DNA from: Euglena gracilis | Lineage: Eukaryota > Euglenida > Euglenophyceae > Euglenales | Direction: 5' to 3' | Assembly (NCBI GenBank): GCA_039621445.1 | Contig: CP154955.1 | Location: 2,696,619 to 2,760,618 of the forward strand | Length of the DNA stretch: 64,000 nucleotides | Shown: positions 11,801 to 21,770 of the stretch, in pieces | Layout: every line of letters begins with the position of its first letter | Numbering within the stretch: the first letter of the stretch is position 1 | Notes under the pieces: model-generated | Database searches by the model: none | The model's input: the letters and a program-made list of their open reading frames with translations, nothing else | What the model was told of the DNA's origin: nothing | Translations under genes and position numbers: made by a program

Positions 11801-12969
11801 GAAGAAAAGTTTTCACCCCCACATATTTTTTTTGAAGCTTTGGTGACCCAGGGAGGGGGGTGGGTGGGTGGGTCATGCCCTCGGGGGGGGGGGGTCTTTT
11901 TATTCCGGACCCCCGGGTTCCGAAAAAGCACCTGCCGCCCTCCCCTGTGTCCAACGAACATTGTGCCCGTTCAGACTCAACTTTCGTCACCGAAGTGTTC
12001 GTTGGACGCCCGAGAATCCGCCAAAATGACCCAAGTCTGCCAAACGTTCTTTGGGCTTTCTCCGGTGCCGGAGTGCCCAGGCACTTTTGGACAAATACCC
12101 CACCAACCTCCCCAACTGGGGATGGGCACAGTTGTTCTGAGTCAAAGGCGTGGCGAAATTTTGCGACCTCGGAGCTGACCACAAGGGACATCCTCGGGGG
12201 GGGGGGTGATCAGCCAATGCAAAAGAGAGAAAAGGGGTCAGACAGGGGAGGTAACCCCCGTTTGTAAAACGGCACGTCCAGGGGCTGGTACGATAGATGC
12301 ATGTTACATCTCGCCGGGTGGGTTGGATTTTTGCCACTGGACCGCCCCCCTTGTGGGTTGAGTTTTGCCCCCGGGTGTAATTTTTTTCAAGCGTTTTTTT
12401 TTTGCGTCGACCCCGTCCGCCCAAGGGGGGGTTTTCTTCGAAAAAGTGGGAGGTGGGCTTGGTCCCGTGGAAAAGTGGCCCCGGGTCACTGCCTGCCCCC
12501 TTGCCCAACGACCACCCATAAATTACTGGGTCAGGGGTTGCAGGTCAGGGGGTGCTTAAGACCCCCCCCTGTTCGGCCCCCTGTTCGGGGTCGTAGCTGA
12601 CCTGGGAAAATGGGTTTTTTTGGCACCTGGTCGTACGACCACCCCCGGGTTCTCGGCCAGGGGGTGTGTATGACCCCCCCCCCCTGGTCGGGAGTTGTCG
12701 GAACCTGGTTGGGTTCGTGGATCTTTGGCTTGGACCTGGAAAGGATGGCACAGAACTTCGCTGATTGCGAACATGTTTTCGGGGTGAACGGACTGTGACA
12801 GAAGCGCTTCAGCGGAGGGGCGGGGGGGGGGTGGCGAGGGGGTCTGGGTTTGGGGCAACCCCTGCACACAGCGGCCGCCCCCGCCGCCGCCACGCCCCCG
12901 GTGGCCACCCCGGCCGCTGAGGCCCCCGCCGAGACAGCGCCCGCCGAGCCAGCGGATGGCCCGAAGTGA
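5749..12969 (+). CDS. spliced gene: Ala/Pro/Lys-rich protein with duplicated WDMSGYR motif, 3' part
   Basis: Exons read on this strand are 5,749-5,841, 6,267-6,398, 6,466-6,543, 6,919-7,080, about 7,517-7,568, 8,046-8,138, about 8,815-8,886, 10,413-10,519, 11,205-11,327 and 12,872-12,969. The first four join in phase 0 and the last three in phase 1, ending ...PADGPK and TGA. The junctions around the fifth and seventh exons are unresolved. The product of some 330+ residues has an Ala-rich hydrophobic segment ending in an AxA site, two copies of a Trp/Tyr motif, long Pro/Ala/Val/Lys/Glu linkers, one membrane segment and a Pro/Ala tail. The family is not recognised. The layout suggests a targeted, largely disordered protein with two short binding modules. 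The 5' end is not found. Confidence 0.6.
6267..6398 (+). CDS. exon carrying the first WDMSGYR module
   Basis: It follows TTGGCAG, is 44 codons in phase 0, and is followed by a 67-bp intron ending CTCAAG. The module reads LMKAWNEEYGAAYGQWDMSG and then YR. The exon at 6,919 carries the same pattern (MAEWNKEYGSQYGTWDMSG, YR), sharing WN-EYG--YG-WDMSGYR. The third exon (6,466-6,543, KEAAPAPDIKISRKATQ) is a basic linker between the two modules. Confidence 0.65.
6919..7080 (+). CDS. exon carrying the second WDMSGYR module and Pro-Ala-Val linker
   Basis: The acceptor is GCCCCCAG. After the module come PTKK and an alternating Pro-Ala/Pro-Val linker ending VVPDQ. Ending at CAG gives 54 codons in phase 0 but uses a GC dinucleotide donor (CAG/GCACCA). 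A GT donor 12 bases upstream (GTT/GTCCCT) is also in phase 0. The GC-rich, third-position-GC codon use contrasts sharply with the T-rich introns. Confidence 0.65.
8046..8138 (+). CDS. Lys/Glu/Pro/Val-rich linker exon
   Basis: Between CTCACCAG and GTTTGC it encodes a repeated VEAKVEPKVEAPVVKEE-type linker. Its last bases, ACCCAGG before GTTTGC, have the same CAGG/GT form as the transposon-derived donor at 47,238. A similar segment (VKPEAPAAVLKEEE) is encoded at about 7,517-7,568, and another (VVVMKPLVKLEAAPVPVPAP) near 8,815-8,886, though the exact borders of those two are uncertain. Confidence 0.5.
8302..8674. mobile_element. hAT-type MITE in an intron
   Basis: It starts CAGGGCTTTTCTAAAACC and ends TTAAGAAAACCCCTG. 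The flanking octamers are TTTCCTGT (8,294-8,301) and TTTCTTGT (8,675-8,682), matching at 7 of 8 bases. It lies wholly within an intron of the Ala/Pro-rich gene and has no coding capacity. Confidence 0.65.
9768..10063. mobile_element. probable hAT-type MITE, target duplication not clear
   Basis: The start CAGGGGGTTTTTC and the end GTCTTAAACAGAAGCCTG match the termini of the 2.0, 15.2 and 47.2 kb copies. The flanking octamers do not match convincingly. The interior has G/C runs and two copies of GCGCTGGGCTGGGTGGG. Confidence 0.4.
10165..10310. repeat. direct duplication of a CCCGCGAAATATTTCCGGACA block
   Basis: About 47 bases from TCCCGCGAAATATTTCCGGA to CGCGAAATTT occur twice, about 95 bases apart, followed by further GCGAAATTTTTCGC motifs. 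It is intronic. Confidence 0.6.
10413..10519 (+). CDS. exon with single membrane-spanning segment
   Basis: It reads AEEAEPSEG and then SPLALVAGGVLFVAAGVLAA, a hydrophobic stretch of about 20 residues, then TAPTGS. The acceptor is AACCTCAG and the donor CAG/GTGCCT leaves phase 1, matching the next exon. If the donor is not used, the frame runs to TAA at 10,553-10,555, overlapping an AATAAA box, so a shorter transcript end is possible. Confidence 0.5.
11205..11327 (+). CDS. Pro/Ala-rich exon
   Basis: It follows CTCTCACAG and encodes EEQKPAAPTPTTAPPAG and a run of Pro-Ala-Thr-Val. It is phase 1 at both ends. The donor CCAGG/GGTCC lies in a CAGGGG sequence that may be a transposon terminus (see 11,323-12,864). 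Confidence 0.55.
11323..12864. mobile_element. possible hAT-type element forming most of an intron
   Basis: CAGGGGTCCCC at the exon edge and GCAACCCCTG near the next exon face each other as short inverted termini. The adjoining octamers are CCCCCAGC (11,315-11,322) and CACACAGC (12,865-12,872), 6 of 8 alike, and the second contains the AG of the 3' splice site. The arrangement copies that of the 47.2 kb element but is decayed, and the interior holds other insertions, so the call is tentative. Confidence 0.35.
11947..12007. repeat. short hairpin element (GTCCAACGAACA family)
   Basis: GTGTCCAACGAACA at the left is mirrored by TGTTCGTTGGAC at the right about 60 bases away. The same type of unit, with CCAATGAAC arms, recurs at 40.3, 45.1, 45.4 and 49.4 kb. 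Intronic. Confidence 0.55.
12872..12969 (+). CDS. terminal exon of the Ala/Pro-rich gene
   Basis: After CACACAG the frame carried over in phase 1 reads AAPAAATPPVATPAAEAPAE, then TAPAEPADGPK and TGA at 12,967-12,969. Composition and codon use match the preceding exon. No polyadenylation signal is obvious close downstream. Confidence 0.6.
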
Positions 12970-15172
12970 GCCCCGGGCTCATGGCCCCCGCCGGTGTGTG
13001 CTCGTGGGACGAACAGCAAGCGCTGCCTCGGGGGGATTTTCTTTTTCACGGTCCAAACCCCCCTTTCTTGGAAACCCCCCAAAACCAACCACGCATTCAG
13101 TTTTTTTTTTAAAGGCCCGGGAGGATCCGGACCCATCCACCCCCTGGGGGCCTGGGGAATTTGGGGGGTCCAAAAAATTTTGGGGGTCCAAAAAAGGTTT
13201 TTGGCGCTTTGCGCCGAAAAAGAAAGGAAAACTTCGCCTCTGGCGGGGTACCCATTCGCCCCTACCCCCTCCCGGGGGGGGTGTGGGGGGCATAGCGCTG
13301 GAATTACACCAGAGTTGCTCACCTGGCCAGGGGGTGCAGCACAAGAGCACTGGTGTAAGGGATCCCTGGCCACTCACCACACAGCAAACTGGGCCAGAAG
13401 CGAAGTTAACGCTGGCCATAAACAGACAAGAAGGCAATTAAGGGGCCCTCCCCACCCCCAGTCACCGAGCTTAAAAAATTTTCTGTGTGCATGACCCCCC
13501 CCCCCTTGGGTGCTGCCAATCCATTGAGGAGCTCGGGGATGCGCGTTTTTGCGGCCCCAGGGCCATTGCTCCTTCAATACCCCGCCCTGAAAGATAAATG
13601 TCCCCACCCTGTCGAAATTTCTGTGATTCCTCCATAGCCAGGGAAGGGTGGGTTGGCTGGCTTGTCAAGATCTCGTCCACCGCAGATCGGCACAGAAGGG
13701 GAGGGAGCCTGAGCCCAGAGCACCTTTCCTTCCTGGGGATCAGTCAGCGAATGGCTTCTGCCCCCCTTTGCTGGCAGGCGCAGCCGCACAGCTGACCCCA
13801 GTGACCACTGGCTATTCATGAGACGAAGGCGGCAGGAAGTCCGGCCCCAGAGGGCACCGGCGCATCGCCACCCGGGGTCATGGCCGGAGACCAGGGGTCC
13901 AGACCCCCTCCCCACTCATCTGCCCTTCCTGCTCCCCCCTGCTTCACTGCAATTTCTTTTGAGCCAATATCCTGCGTTTTATGTTTGTTTGTGCTTTGTT
14001 TTCTTCAATGAGCCAACGTTTGCTTTTCTTTTCATCCCCATCGGCCCCCTCCGCTGCCAGGCATGTTCCTTAATGGCTTGCGGCATGCCACTGACGCCCT
14101 CTTCTGTCCCTCTGCTGCCTTTATAGTCGGCTGCTGCTTTGCTCTGGCCCAACGATGTGCTGGAGAAAAATTTCAAACATCAGAAATGATTCTGCCAAGT
14201 CAATTTTTCGAAAATTGATAAATGGCAAGTGTCTCATGCAGGGATATGCAAAAGTTGTCTATTCTGCGGTTTTCTGATTTTTTTTTGAATCCAGAAGTTC
14301 GCAAAAAAATACATTTTGCAATTGTTGAATTTTTTTTTGAATGATGAAAATTTTCCGAAGAAGTGTCCCCCCCCCATTTTTCTGCATATTTTGACTTTCC
14401 ATCCCCCCCCCAATTTTCTTTTCAGGGTGATTACACAGGGAAGTTGCCTTTGCACCAGATTCCCCAGACTCCCGAAGCTACATGTGGGTTTTTTCTGGAC
14501 CATCTTTGCATTTTGATGACACTAAGTTTCAACCACATTTGCTTGTTGTGTTGTATTTTTCTTTTGATTTTCTTCTGATTTTTTGTTTTTGAAATAGCGT
14601 GCGAGGCATTCTTCTGCTCATAAAGTGCGGGTTGTTGTTCAAAACGTCTATTGTGTTGCAAAATCAAAAAGTCTTGACAGAGGTGAAATTTTACTTCTCC
14701 GATACCTCCTGGGGAGAAAAAAAAATATATGCATTTGTGTTGTTGTTTTTTTTAACTTTGCATTTTTTTTGCATCTTTGTATTGCAAAGTTTGAGATACC
14801 TTGTTGCGCTTTCTCCCTGACCGCATTTTCTTTGGACTGATGGATGCAATGAGTTCCGGTCAGTCATTGAATGGTTCACAAAATGGTGCAAAATTCTTTT
14901 CAGTGAAATAGACGCGACGTTGTTTTTTGTTTGTTTTTGGCATCAGGGAGTCCGCAGAGCATAAAGATTGTTTTGCAACGAAATGCGCACTTTGAAGTTG
15001 CTTTTAAATGTGCTTTTGTGCACCCCTTTGTTTTGCCACCTCCCCATTTTGAAAGATCACTCCTTTGTTGACTGGAGAGGTATTTATGAACCAATTCCCG
15101 AGATTTTCTTCCCCAATTGCTGCCTTCTTTACCTTCTTGAGCCAGTTGCCGGTGGATGCTCAGCAACCCAAC
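12970..15172. other. intergenic or intronic DNA without a supported gene
   Basis: T-rich filler with G/C runs. A short open stretch after CTGGCAG at about 13,777-13,870 (Arg-rich, ...WLFMRRRRQEVRPQ...) could be an exon but has no clean donor. Nothing else coding is supported. Confidence 0.4.
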
Positions 15173-15948
15173 CAGGCTTCTTTTTAAGTTGGAAGACCCC
15201 CGGGGGGGGGGGGCTGGGTGGGTGGGTGGGTCTGGGCCGGACCCCCCCCCCCCGGCAGTCCTGGGCCCGGGTGGGTTTTGAAAACTTTTTCGGGAAATGC
15301 CCTCAGTGCGGGCAGGAGGTGGTCCTCCGCCGGCATCCATACCATACTTGCACGTGCGCCGTTCTCCAGTGGGTCTGCCCCGCCCTCCATGGGGTTCCCG
15401 CCTCTGTGGGCTGCACTTTTTTGGGGGTACCCCCCACTGGTTGGCTGGGTGCTGATGCGGGCAGTGAAACTCCCCCTCCACCAGGGTTCCATATAAGGAG
15501 GGCGTACATGGTTTAGGTGGGGGGGTGTCCCCCCCCCCCCCCCCCCCCTCCTGGCCCGCAGGGGGGTCCGGACCACCCCCCCCCACCTGCAAGGGGGGTC
15601 CGGACCGACCCTCGGGGGGGTTCCCGGGACCCCCCCAAAAAGGGTCAATTTTTTCCTCCGGCGCTTTGCGCCGAAAATTTTTTGCATTTTTGGCACATTT
15701 TTGCCCAAAAAGTGCCCAAAATGCCACTTTTGGTCGTTTTGGGGGGTCAAAAATTTTCGGCCCGGCGCTTCGCGCTGGGCCGAAATTCGGCCACCCTGAC
15801 CGCGCACCTGTTTAGGTGGGGGGGGTGTCCCCCCCCACCACCCCCCCCTCGCCTGGCCCGCAGGGGGGGGGGTCCGGACCCCCCCCCCCCCCTCCTCTCC
15901 TTATATCGAACCCTGCCCTCCACCCCGGGGGTCTTAAAAAGAAGCCTG
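15173..15948. mobile_element. hAT-type MITE interrupted by a second one
   Basis: The start CAGGCTTCTTTTTAAG is mirrored by the end CTTAAAAAGAAGCCTG. The flanking octamers AACCCAAC (15,165-15,172) and AACCCTAC (15,949-15,956) match at 7 of 8. Its length of 776 bp is mostly due to another element inserted at 15,482. Confidence 0.65.
15482..15915. mobile_element. nested hAT-type MITE with perfect target duplication
   Basis: It starts CAGGGTTCCATATAAGG and ends CCTTATATCGAACCCTG. The octamer CCCTCCAC occurs exactly at 15,474-15,481 and 15,916-15,923. It carries two copies of a GTTTAGGTGGGGG...CTGGCCCGCAGGGGG block. Members with the same start (CAGGGTTCGAT) are at 40.8, 48.1 and 55.9 kb. Confidence 0.8.
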
Positions 15949-15956
15949 AACCCTAC

Positions 15957-16684
15957 CCCACCCTGCCCCATTCCCTCCGGAGGAACGCCTTACGGGCCGA
16001 GGCATCTTGCGGCGAGCCAGGCATGCCACCGCCCAGGCCAGCGTGCAGGAACACCGACATGTGCTTTGTTGGTTGTCTGGGTCAAAGATTTCTGGTCTTT
16101 TATTATTATTTTTGTTTCAACCTGTATTCTTTAAGCGAGGCTCCGCAGAGCCTCCCCAAAGCATACCAGGTAAATTCCTCAGCAGGATTCCATTTTGCGG
16201 TATTAAGTGTTCCCACGCTGCATGCCCCCGATTGTTACCAGTTTTTCATTATTTCATTCATATGCCCTTCGTCCGCATCGAAACAACCAGCACTCGAAAC
16301 TTGAAGGGGGCATTGTTGGTTTACTTTGTGCATTGCTTTTTTGGTTGCGACATCCACAGTGGTTGCAGGTTGGGGGGGCAGAGACAGTTGAAGCATCCTG
16401 CACATTGTAACAGAAAAAAAATGTGTTTTGGTGTGGAAAATTATTCAAAAAACCAAAAATTGTTGATTGGTCTATGAATAGGCAATGTGTGGGGCAAAAG
16501 CAGTGACCACAGTGACGGCACTTGTCATTTTCGTCGCATTCCTTGTCCGAAAATTCACAGGTCCATTCCACGTCCGAAAATTGCAGGGTGGAATGGTTTG
16601 TGGGGGAATAACAGGGCGACCGAAGTCGCGATTGTAGACATGTGTATGGTCATGTGCATCATGGATGCTTCTATGGAATGTGCA
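15957..16684. other. no supported gene
   Basis: The interval contains a possible 21-base micro-exon at 16,149-16,169 (CCGCAG, then SLPKAYQ, then GTAAAT) with good splice consensus but too little to judge. The rest is T-rich with no repeats recognised. Confidence 0.35.
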
Positions 16685-16890
16685 TCCAGTAGTCCCGGGA
16701 TAAACCGTGACCAGGGACGGAGGGACCTCACTTGCGAAACACAGAGGCAAGATGGGGACCTGTCTTTCCTCGCCGGCTATTGCTCTTTGTTTTTCTTGCC
16801 TTGCGTCTTCTCCTTACTTCTGGAGCGGTGAACTGGAACCTGGTGGTCCCCCCCCCTGGGTTGATGTCTTTTTGGGTGGGGGGGGTGGGC

Positions 16891-16995
16891 CCATCTTGCC
16901 TTTGCGTTTCGAAAGTGAGGTCCCTCCGTCCCTGGTCACGGTTTATCCCGGGACTACTGGACCACCCTTGCTCCGCACTTTGGCTCGATGGGACT
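16891..16995 (-). repeat. internal complementary region of DIRS element 1
   Basis: Bases 16,891-16,961 are the reverse complement of 16,685-16,755 with about three differences, giving a hairpin with 71-base arms and a 135-base loop holding the terminal repeat. Bases 16,972-16,993 are inverted relative to the outer flank of the other terminus near 20,882-20,897. In DIRS elements such a region matches the joined ends of the element and is thought to guide formation of the circular DNA intermediate. Confidence 0.8.
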
Positions 16996-17831
16996 TAGTG
17001 CGCACAAAACCCTTTTCCAACCAACTTTTTTTTTGCCAACGAATCTCCAGCCATCTTTGCTGCTCCCAACCCCAGGTAGCGTTTTTCAAAAGCCTGTGTG
17101 TTTTTCCAACCCCCTAATTCACACACCATTTCTGAGGACAAACCCAAAGACTTGTGCATTTTGACGGCAGCACCCCTGGTGCTGTGAGCTCCAAAAAAGG
17201 ACGTGGGAACTCCCAACCGTGATAACAAATTTTTGGTATGATAATTTTTTTTGGCAATCCTGCCCAAACTGTTGGATGTCAAAGGTGCATAAGGAGTTTT
17301 AAAGGCAAGAACATTGCACCACCAAGCTGTCAGTACCACCAACCGACATAGCAAAGCAGAAGGGCATGCATCTGTGAGTGCAGTCGGCAATGTCATCAAT
17401 TCTTCGAATCTGGGCCTCAGCTGGCCCTTTCGTCTCAGCTTGATGAAGAAGTCTGTTCCCACCTTGGACTTGGTTCATGCAAACGTTGTATATTTGTTAA
17501 CCAGCACAAACGCAGAGACAGAACTGTTTTGTGTCTGACCTCTTGAATGCTATCCCAATTCAGGGGAGCGGCCAAAAGCTTGGAAATGACTTCCTTGGTT
17601 GGCATCCCAAAAGGTGGAATACTTTTCACCAGAAGTGGCCCAAAAAACTTTTGCTTCTTTGATGAGGGTGGAAAATCGAACAGCTTCCCAACCTGGAATC
17701 AGCAGCACAGCACTATAAGCATTTCTCGCTTGATGTGGAGAGTGCTGGGCCAGTCTCAAAATCCAGCTGACTGTTTCCTCCACTGTCATGTGGGGGGGGG
17801 GTGCACCCCCTCCTGCACACAAAGACTCCAC
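16995..17831 (-). pseudogene. tyrosine recombinase of DIRS element 1, frameshifted
   Basis: The 3' frame (16,995-17,462) contains HSTRGAAV, the H-x-x-R box of tyrosine recombinases, followed by LGGWKNTQAFEKRYLGLG with the candidate catalytic Tyr. The 5' part (17,550-17,831) carries ARNAYSAVLLIPGWEAVRFS, matching ARNAYAAALLLPGFGSLRFS of element 3. The two pieces are in different frames. The enzyme would integrate the circular retroelement DNA without target duplication. Confidence 0.75.
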
Positions 17832-19997
17832 AAGGCTCGAAATCCTTTCTCATACCTGCCCAGGCTCTTCAAGGACTTCAGATAAAGTGTGATATTTACA
17901 GGTGGAACTTCTTTTCTTTGTAAACCCTCCCTGATAACAACACACAGAGGAGGGGCCATCTGGTGGGGGGCATGACTTCCCCCAGGCAATTTTGGAACAA
18001 TCCCCACTGAGGTTGAACTTAAATCACAGGGCATTTTTGGATGACCATTCTGGTTAACAGGGGCCACCACACACTCCCAGCCCAGTGTGGAACCACCATC
18101 AGGCAAGTCAATTGGGGGTTGTTCTTCAATCTCACCAACCATGGTAAAATCAGAGTCAAGGGGGGGTTGGGATAAACCTCCCCAAACTGCTCCAGTGGAC
18201 ACTCTAGAGCATTCACCGCAATTGCTTGGTGATGAGGCCATCTGCTGACGAATTTTTCCAGCTGAGCATTTCCTGGGCTGGCAAACATGTCCACCTGGGG
18301 GCAGAATTTTTTGTGGACAAAATTTTCAAGATGTGCAGAAACACGGACTTTTTTAGGGTATAGTCTGTCCCTCTGTCCCTTACCCACCTTGAAATGTCAT
18401 CTGCTAGCATGTCTTCTGACTTCACCCAGTTTGGAATGATTTTTACTTGGTTTATGTGACACCACTGCAAAAATGGTCTCAAAATTGAGTTGAAGGGGGA
18501 TTTTCTGCCCCCTCCCTTTTTTTTAAGTAGCTGTATGCCACTTGATTGTCCACTGTCAGAAGGAAATTTTCCCCTGGTCTTGCCAAACTTTTTGTGGCTG
18601 CCACAGCAGCTTTCAACTTTTATATTGATGTGAAGGCCAATTTCTGAACGACAAAATTCCTGCACTTTTTGGCCTGTGGTTAGGTTCAGTGCCGCCAACC
18701 TTGGGTGGATGAATCTGAGTGTATTTCTCTCACCGGACATTGGTTTTTTGAAAACTTCTGCCTTCCCATGATTTCAACAATCCTCCTATTTTCAACACTT
18801 GTTCTTTGACCTCAGGGGTGTGGGTAATCTTTTGTCCCAACCTTGGGACCCATGTTGGTCTGTGAATTGGTCCAATTTGTCTGTAAAAGCCCTGAAACAT
18901 GGAAGGGCAGTGATAAAACTTCTCACCTGTCCCAGGATTGCCGCAGTTTTTCTGCAGGACATGTGTGTTTGGGCGACAAATTTTCCCAGTTTCTTTCTGA
19001 TGCATTTTAATTTTGCTGGGGGGACTTGCAGGCAACACTTTTCTAGGTCCATGGAAAATCACAGGTACTGAATTTGCTGTGTGGGAGTGAGTTGTGACTT
19101 TTTGCAATTTATTGTCATGTCACTGTCTCTTAGGTCTTGCAACAACTTTCCTGTTTGATGTGTGGCCAGAATGTTCGATTTTGCGACCAAAAGGATGTCG
19201 TCTAGGTATACAAAAACCGAAAAATCCTTTTTTTCTGCACTTTTTTTAGAAAAAAGTGCATGACTTGCATCCACCAGTAGGGGAGGGTGTTCAATCCAAA
19301 ACAAGACGCCTCCATTTGAAAAGTTTTTCCCCCACCTGCATTCTGATGAATGGTTTTTTTTATTGCTTTTGACAGTTACAGGTGAAAATATGTGTTTTTC
19401 AGGTCCACCTTTGTGGCCCAGAATCCTTTTTCCAGTTGAGGGAAAATTTCTTTCCAATGATCCAGTTTGAAGTGGGGGGCTTGGAGGAATTTTTTTTTAC
19501 CTCTCTGCATTCTGATATTAATCTCAGTTCCTTCCCTGGCCCCTCTTTTTCTATTACAAGTAGGGCACCAGAAATCTTGTTCCCTGTGGATTGACTTCTA
19601 TGACAGCGTTTTCTGCCATGTACTCTTTAAAAATGGACAGAGCTTGGACTTTTTCTTCTTTTTTTTGTTTGTGACTTGTAAAACATTGGGCCCCCTGTGA
19701 AATTTGGTTCCACCCCCTGCTGAATGAGTTGCAGAATTCTGCAAGGGCATACTGTTGCAACCACTGGAGGCATTGTCTCAGCCTTATGAACGGGGCTAGA
19801 CCTTTCAAGGGGTCTGGGGGGGCTGTGATAGCTTGGGTTGCCTTCATGGCCTGGGGGTTTGCCTTCATGGCCTTGACATCCCCCTTTTCCGTCTTCATGA
19901 CCACAGGTTGCCAACAATGTGTTGGGTGATGTACCTTTTCCTTTGCCCTTGGCTCCTTGCCAGCTTGGGCCTCTCCGTGGTCCGCCTTTGAATCCAT
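17786..19997 (-). pseudogene. reverse transcriptase / RNase H / methyltransferase-like region of DIRS element 1
   Basis: Pieces in several frames line up with element 3. The reverse transcriptase entry (NPQGTRFLVPYL) ends the frame at 19,554-19,997, and the YLDDILLVAKS catalytic box is in 19,059-19,457. Connection and RNase H pieces lie in 18,213-19,107 (PNWVKSEDMLADDISR). A VDMFASPGN...VYPNPPLTLI...VVPHWAGSVWW segment is at 17,786-18,387. The catalytic YLDD is kept, but several frameshifts separate the blocks. Confidence 0.8.
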
Positions 19998-20004
19998 GTC
20001 CTTT

Positions 20005-20670
20005 TCATACTCTCAGGATGTTGAGGAGTGCCTGCGACACGTCTTTCAGGTATTTGTCGCTGCGCTTGCGACCACCAGCTGGTACCAGGTTGTTCTCAAG
20101 GCTGCGAGCGGGGATACCTTGGAGCCTCAGGTTGGCTTCGAGGAGGGCTTTTATGTCAATGCGGTGGGTGCCGCCTGCCGCTCTGTTCCACAACTCCAAA
20201 AGTTCTCGACCTGCTTGGACCTCCCTCTCATTCCACGTGAACTTGGTCTCCTCTGGGTCTTCCTCCTTCGCCTGGGCCTTCTACTCAGGTGACTTCTCCC
20301 AGTCAGAGGATTCCACGGCCGTCGCAAGGGCGAAGGCGGCCTCCGCCACCTCGGGTGCCGCTTCCAACGTCGCCAGCTCGATCTCATGCAAGAGTGCGAT
20401 GGCCAGGAGCCAAGACTCTCTGTAGGGGGCAAATTCGGCCTTCAGTAAGGCCACTCCGCTGATCTGGAACAGCCGCTTTGATGCTTTTCCTGTCGACCAA
20501 CCTGTTCCAGTAAACTTCAATCCAGCCAGCAAGATGGCGATGAAGACGTTCTTCTCCAGGTCGTGTAGCATCCTTAGTTGCTCTAAGTTGATGATGAACT
20601 CGGCCCACGATTCTTCGAAGAGCGGTCCTTCCTCGGTGAGATTGGCAACAAGATTGTTCTCCACTTCCAT
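20005..20670 (-). pseudogene. gag-like 5' region of DIRS element 1
   Basis: The frame at 20,281-20,670 starts MEVENNLVANLTEEG and encodes an acidic, Leu/Ala-rich 129-residue segment. A second frame (20,005-20,199) continues with a helical, Leu-rich tail (IDIKALLEANLRLQGIPARS). Position at the 5' end of the element suggests a structural protein. There is no zinc knuckle. Confidence 0.5.
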
Positions 20671-20909
20671 CTTGTGTTGGTAGTTGGATTGGTTGCAATA
20701 TTCACCAATTATGGACCTTGTTGGTACTTGTTGATCTTGCTTGCTTTGTTATGTGATAGTTTGTTGATAGCTTTCGTTTCTAGCAGGGCTACGTCAGCCA
20801 ACTGGCAGCGCGAAAAGCAGTAAGGAGAAGATGCAAGGCAATAAAAACAAAGAACAATAGCCGGCGAGGAATGACAGGTCCCCATCGAGCCAAAGTGTTG
20901 TGCGCGGTC

Positions 20910-21770
20910 CGATGGTGCCCGCCCCAAAGGGGGGTCCCAAGGGGGCCCAAAGGGGCCACGAAGGGCCGCGAGGAGGCTCCAAGGCCCCCAAGGGCCTTTT
21001 GAGGCCCCACTGGCCCCCAAGGGCCCCCACAACCCATTTTGACCAAGCCAAAGGAAGGTAAAGGAGGGAGAGGGTTGAGGCGGCCAACAGGAAACCCCCA
21101 AGGGGATGCGCAAGCCCCTTCGGGCTTTGCACAAGCAGGCGCACCAACTTGGTGGGCGCCTGGGATGGCACAATTCATTAAGAATTGCGCAAAGTATGCC
21201 AAGTGGCCCCCCCAGCTGTAGCCCCCCTCCAATTGTACATTTTCTGTTCACAGGGCTCTGTTTACTCTATTCACTGTGTTCTCACATTGTCATTCAATTT
21301 TGCATTGCAAAAGACAAATCAAGGAAACAATTAATTACAATTTCAAGTTCAACTCTCATTGATCAAGAATTCAAGTTCATTTGTTGAGGAAAAAGGATGT
21401 CTTCCCCCCATTATTCAACATCTCCGGCTACACGAGGAAAACCCCCACCAGATGGGCTCAAATATAAACGATCCTACGCAGGTTGCGCCACCAGGGGTCC
21501 CTTCACAGGGACCTCATGACGGACAACCCATACAGTGTGAGCAAGAGTGGTCCGTGTGTGCTTGTTTGGGTGCGCATACTGCGCCTTTGGAGTAGGTGGC
21601 GTCCAATGGTACACAACTTTGATCCACAAAGTCGCAATTTGGATACCGTGCATCCGAAGATGCTCCAGTTGGTGCGCGCACAGATCTTTTTTGGGAGGAA
21701 GTAGCAGTTTGACCCAAAAAAAATGTGTTTGTGGTTGCGGGATTTTGCGCGAGTATCCGCAAAACTCGTA
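20910..21770. other. no supported gene
   Basis: The part just right of DIRS element 1 (20,910-21,060) has many GGGCC/AAGGGCC repeats. The rest is mixed-composition DNA. Minus-strand open frames overlap without any recognisable domain. Confidence 0.4.

Larger units (their letters stand above)
16685..20909 (-). mobile_element. DIRS-type tyrosine-recombinase retroelement 1 (decayed)
   Basis: Read on the minus strand the order is gag-like, reverse transcriptase, RNase H, methyltransferase-like segment and tyrosine recombinase, which is the DIRS order. Inverted terminal repeats lie at 16,751-16,818 and about 20,818-20,886. An internal complementary region at 16,891-16,995 pairs with the left extension (16,685-16,755, about 71 bases) and contains the CACTTTGGCTCGATGGG block of the right extension. 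There is no integrase or aspartic protease and there are no LTRs. All frames are broken by shifts and stops, so the copy is dead. Confidence 0.85.

Noticed and set aside
12530-12690. Inverted GACCACCCCC / AGGGGGTG blocks like the 60 kb element
   Set aside because: Similarity is mostly in C/G runs; termini could not be matched.
16149-16169. Micro-exon SLPKAYQ with good splice consensus
   Set aside because: Twenty-one bases without a known gene around it cannot be supported; noted only within the interval description.
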